9,015 nucleotides of DNA. Origin: CAZWVI01 sp964637165. Its GTDB lineage: Bacteria; Planctomycetota; UBA1135. Every line of letters begins with the position of its first letter. The stretch's first letter is position 1. The stretch spans positions 1-9,015 of the forward strand of contig CAZWVI010000031.1 in NCBI GenBank assembly GCA_964637165.1. The letters are read 5' to 3'. Positions 6,270-9,015 of the stretch are shown here, one piece after another. Made by a program: the position numbers and the translations under genes. The notes beneath the pieces were generated by a model. It was not told where the DNA came from. It did no database searches and saw only the letters and a list, made by a program, of their open reading frames with translations.

Positions 6270-7957
6270 GCCGCAACATCGACTGGTTGAATGACGCCCT
6301 GTCCGTCATGACGGATTCCCCATTGGCGGATTCCGACACGGATTTCGCGAAGTTGCACGAGCAGGCGGCAGCGCTGAGGGTGGGCCTGAGGCGCCCCCTC
6401 AAGGTCGCGTTTCTCGGTGAGGTGAAGGCGGGGAAGTCGTCTCTAGTAAATGCCCTGGTTGGTGAACCAATCGCTCCGACGGATGTGCTCGAAACGACGG
6501 CGGTCGTGTCAGTCCTCCGTCATGGGCCCGGAGAGGCCACCATTGTCTCGACCGACGGACATCGGCGCCGATGCACCGCTGGCGAGTTACTGGCCGAACT
6601 CGAACACCACCGCGCAAGCGAGACCTACGCAGCTTCTGTCGCTCACGTGGAGGTGGAACTCGATCTGGCTGGCTTGGAAGCGATCGAGGTTCTCGACACA
6701 CCGGGTCTGGCTTCGATGTCGGCGGCGTTAGGCGAGAACACACTGAACCTGCTCTCGGACTACGACGTGATTGTCTGGGTTTTCAACGCGCGCCACAGTG
6801 GAGCGCGAAACGTCGAGGAGCTTTTCGAGACGGTCGCCGACACCGGGGTACCAATAGTCGCCGTCGTCAACCGTATAGACGAACTGGAGGGCGATGCGCA
6901 GGTCACCAAGGTAGTTGAGGAGTTCAGCGACCTGGTTTCTCTCTATGCAAACGAAGTGCTCGCTACGAGTGCTACCCGATGTCTCGACGGACAAGACGGA
7001 GGCGTGGGGCAGCTACGCGCCGTCTTGGAGCGGTTCGCCAAGGCACCCGACGCGACCAAGCTCGACAGCGCGGTTGAGAAGATGGACACCTTGCTGCACG
7101 CCACAAGCGAGCTTCACCTCGACCGAGCGCTGGCTGTCGAAGCGGACTCGGCGCGCCGTAGGATGGTGCAACGCCGTCTCATTCGGGCAGGGCAATCTGC
7201 CTGCGACGCGGCGGAGCAAGCCGTCAGGTATTACGTCTTCAATGAAGCCTTCGAAGCGGAGCGGATCCGGCTGAGAAAGCAGGCCAAGTCTCTGGCTCCC
7301 GAGGAAGTCAGTGAGCTGCTGGCGTCCTTTGTTCGAGACACCAACCAGACCCTGGAGTCTCACATCTCGCGTATGCTCGAAATCGCGGGCGACGCCGCCC
7401 ACGACTCGTGGGCGCGCGAGGGTGAAGACATCGGGACAGACTTGGTGTCGGCCGTTCAAAATGATGTCGCCGCTTACAGCAAGCACGCAGACGAGATCCG
7501 GCGAGCATTGGGCCAAATGAGCGGGACCGGCGACAAGGAAACCGTTGTAAACACACTCGCCATTTCTTCGGCGGCGGCAGGTGGGCTAGCCGCTTATGCA
7601 GCCTGGTTCGGTCCGGCTGCTGCGTCAGTGAGCATAGGGGGGGCGCTGGCCGCTTTCGTCCCACCGGTGGCCCTTGCCGCGGGGCTCGGGGCGGCGACCA
7701 AGGTCTTGCTGGACAAGAGGTCCCGGGCCCTCGAGATGCAGGTGCGAGTCGATGACTTCATTGGCGAAGTGAGGAACTGGATGTGGCGGGAGGTATGGCA
7801 GACGCATGTCAAACCCGAGGTCAAGGCCACGATGGATGGCGCGGTTAAGCAGCTGATGGCGACTCATCCGCGAGCCGGAGCGCAATACGATGTCGCCGAG
7901 CTGCGTCAGTTTGCGTCCCGGCTAGAGGGCGTTCGGGTTCAGAGCCACACCCCATGA
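6266..7957 (+). CDS. Dynamin-like GTPase 2 with hydrophobic membrane segment (LeoA-like)
   Basis: Seen: 563 residues. G1 is GEVKAGKS at 51-58 (Lys57), a candidate G2 Thr lies at 77 or 78 in the VLETTAV stretch, G3 is DTPG at 144-147 and G4 is NRID at 202-205. A helical region follows (about 240-425). Then comes a long Ala/Gly/Val-rich hydrophobic stretch at about 428-479, broken by FGP and VPP, which could form two membrane-inserting helices like the paddle of bacterial dynamin-like proteins. A charged helical tail completes the chain. The GExKAGKSS P-loop, the length and the hydrophobic segment near the C-terminus resemble LeoA, a dynamin-like protein of about this size from enterotoxigenic E. 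coli that is used as a component of the Eleos defence system. The start ATG 6266 overlaps the previous stop as ATGA and has GGAG 9 bases upstream. Expected action: GTP-dependent membrane binding or remodelling, together with GTPase 1. The family is sure; the defence role is inferred. Confidence 0.92.
   Translation: MSRNIDWLNDALSVMTDSPLADSDTDFAKLHEQAAALRVGLRRPLKVAFLGEVKAGKSSLVNALVGEPIAPTDVLETTAVVSVLRHGPGEATIVSTDGHRRRCTAGELLAELEHHRASETYAASVAHVEVELDLAGLEAIEVLDTPGLASMSAALGENTLNLLSDYDVIVWVFNARHSGARNVEELFETVADTGVPIVAVVNRIDELEGDAQVTKVVEEFSDLVSLYANEVLATSATRCLDGQDGGVGQLRAVLERFAKAPDATKLDSAVEKMDTLLHATSELHLDRALAVEADSARRRMVQRRLIRAGQSACDAAEQAVRYYVFNEAFEAERIRLRKQAKSLAPEEVSELLASFVRDTNQTLESHISRMLEIAGDAAHDSWAREGEDIGTDLVSAVQNDVAAYSKHADEIRRALGQMSGTGDKETVVNTLAISSAAAGGLAAYAAWFGPAAASVSIGGALAAFVPPVALAAGLGAATKVLLDKRSRALEMQVRVDDFIGEVRNWMWREVWQTHVKPEVKATMDGAVKQLMATHPRAGAQYDVAELRQFASRLEGVRVQSHTP
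7954..7957 (+). other. ATGA stop/start overlap, GTPase 2 to unknown helical protein
   Basis: The ATG at 7954-7956 shares bases with the TGA at 7955-7957. It ties the unrecognised downstream gene to the GTPase operon and is the main reason to regard it as part of the same system. Confidence 0.85.
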
Positions 7958-9015
7958 GGGTAAGCAACGACAGGCTGAGGCGGAAGCTAAAGTCGGCAAA
8001 GCGACATGTTGGCGAGTATCCCGCGACTGCCTATTCCGAGCTGTTGCCGCTGAGCCCCCAGATCGAATCGCACTGGACGCCTCCGCTACGCGAGGCCGCC
8101 TGTCGCAAGAAACTCTCCGAAGCCCGCGACTGGCCAATCGATGGATACGATACGAGTGATGCTGCTCTCATCGAACGGGTGGTCGCTTTCTTACTCCGGC
8201 ACGAGCACCGACTTAGCGACCTCTCCGAGGAGAGGGGGTGGCGCGTCGATTGGTACTCGCTGCTCTTCTGTGCCAGTCCGCCTGGCAGTACAGCCGCTCA
8301 GGTGGCCGCACGAGCGGTTGAGCCACTCCCATACTCGCGGAAGACGAACGCGCACTTCAGAGAACTCATCCACCGCTTTCCGAGCGAATGGGTGATTCAG
8401 CAGTCATTTCTGGAGCATCTGGCAAGGGCCGCGCGCCACATCGATGTCGTTGACGAGTGTGAGTCGATTCTCTCCCGATGGCACGATGACGCTCCTCGCA
8501 GCTGGATTCTTCGAGCGCTCGTTGAAGCGCACATAGCAGTTTCGAAGACGGACGCAGCTGGGCTGCACGCTGAAGCGGCACTACACCGACTCTATCAACT
8601 GAGAAATGAAGGGCTTTGGAGCACCATCGACCACGACGAGCTACTGGTTGAAGCGGTGGAAGCGGCGATGCCATACGATCTGCGGGCGGGGCGGGCTAAG
8701 AACGTCGGGCTCATCCGAACGGCCCTTCGGACGCTCATTGCGGCCGGGAAAGGGCTTGGGCGAAGACTCGGGGGCGGCGAAACGGTCATTCCTCGTAGCG
8801 AGGCGCTCCTCGAGAGCTGCCCTCGGCTCCTGCGACCGGGACAAGTTGAGAACTACTTCATCCGTTGCGCCCGCATCGCAGCCGACTTCGACCGTTCTCT
8901 CGAACGCCTCGACCATCTCGAGGCAGGTGTGGTCGCCGCCGGACTCACGGCGGGGGCCGTGTATACCCTGAGTCAGATCGATACTGCTGTGTTGGACGCG
9001 ATTGAGTTCAGCTAC
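7954..9015 (+). CDS. Helical protein of unknown family, 3' end outside window
   Basis: Not recognised. Seen: a frame starting at the ATG at 7954, which overlaps the stop of GTPase 2 as ATGA, stays open for 354 codons to the right edge with no stop. There is no strong ribosome site upstream, so translation probably relies on coupling. The protein looks soluble and mostly alpha-helical, rich in Ala, Leu, Arg and Glu. Recurring helix-turn patterns at residues about 130-240 and 285-335 could be tetratricopeptide-like, but I see no clear repeat consensus. I see no nuclease, kinase, ATPase or membrane motif and no signal peptide. A basic Gly-rich loop lies around residues 262-277. Being coupled to the GTPase pair suggests a partner, adaptor or effector for it. 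The missing C-terminus may carry the informative domain. Confidence 0.85.
   Translation, partial: MRVSNDRLRRKLKSAKRHVGEYPATAYSELLPLSPQIESHWTPPLREAACRKKLSEARDWPIDGYDTSDAALIERVVAFLLRHEHRLSDLSEERGWRVDWYSLLFCASPPGSTAAQVAARAVEPLPYSRKTNAHFRELIHRFPSEWVIQQSFLEHLARAARHIDVVDECESILSRWHDDAPRSWILRALVEAHIAVSKTDAAGLHAEAALHRLYQLRNEGLWSTIDHDELLVEAVEAAMPYDLRAGRAKNVGLIRTALRTLIAAGKGLGRRLGGGETVIPRSEALLESCPRLLRPGQVENYFIRCARIAADFDRSLERLDHLEAGVVAAGLTAGAVYTLSQIDTAVLDAIEFSY

Noticed and set aside
7013..7516. Minus-strand open frame (167 codons) opposite GTPase 2
   Set aside because: It is contained in the GTPase 2 gene and its sequence shows no family features. It looks like an antisense shadow.
8595..8971. Open frames on both strands near the right edge (8606-8971 +, 8641-8916 -, 8595-8789 -)
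   Set aside because: The frame from 7954 runs through this whole region without a stop and is coupled to the operon, so it explains the sequence better. The alternatives have shadow-like composition.

Overview
This is a compact, GC-rich window with every gene on the + strand and very short spacers. That packing suggests a bacterial accessory island, most likely an anti-phage defence island. The base composition and frequent GTG/TTG starts fit a high-GC lineage such as Actinomycetota, Myxococcota or a high-GC proteobacterium. No rRNA, tRNA or housekeeping gene is present, so the phylum cannot be fixed from the sequence. I see no transposase, integrase, CRISPR array or structural RNA.

Left module (1-3488). 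The window opens inside a gene for a small PD-(D/E)xK nuclease domain of the NucS/DUF91-like type (C-terminal part, ends at 380). Twelve bases later, behind a good ribosome binding site, a 1031-residue protein begins. It combines a single-motif phospholipase-D-type nuclease, a superfamily 2 DEAD/DEAH helicase core and a C-terminal DUF3427 domain. This is the layout of large restriction-like nuclease-helicases. No DNA methyltransferase is visible in the window.

Right module (3489-9015). After a 131-base gap, the only sizeable one, four genes follow with almost no spacing. They are a 228-residue coiled-coil protein with a C-terminal membrane anchor (best start 3620), a 653-residue dynamin-like GTPase (start 4308), a second, 563-residue dynamin-like GTPase with a long hydrophobic segment (start 6266), and a helical protein of unknown family that runs off the right edge (start 7954, at least 354 residues). 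The last two junctions are ATGA overlaps and the GTPase 1 start lies one base after the preceding stop, so the genes are probably translationally coupled.

How they may work together (inference): tandem dynamin-like GTPases recall the LeoA/LeoB/LeoC proteins and the Eleos defence system, and also the actinobacterial DynA/DynB and IniA/IniC pairs. Here the pair is flanked by a tail-anchored coiled-coil protein and an unrecognised helical protein, and sits directly downstream of a nuclease-helicase. The most plausible reading is a membrane-acting GTPase defence operon with extra subunits next to a DNA-degrading module. Whether the two modules form one system cannot be decided from this window.
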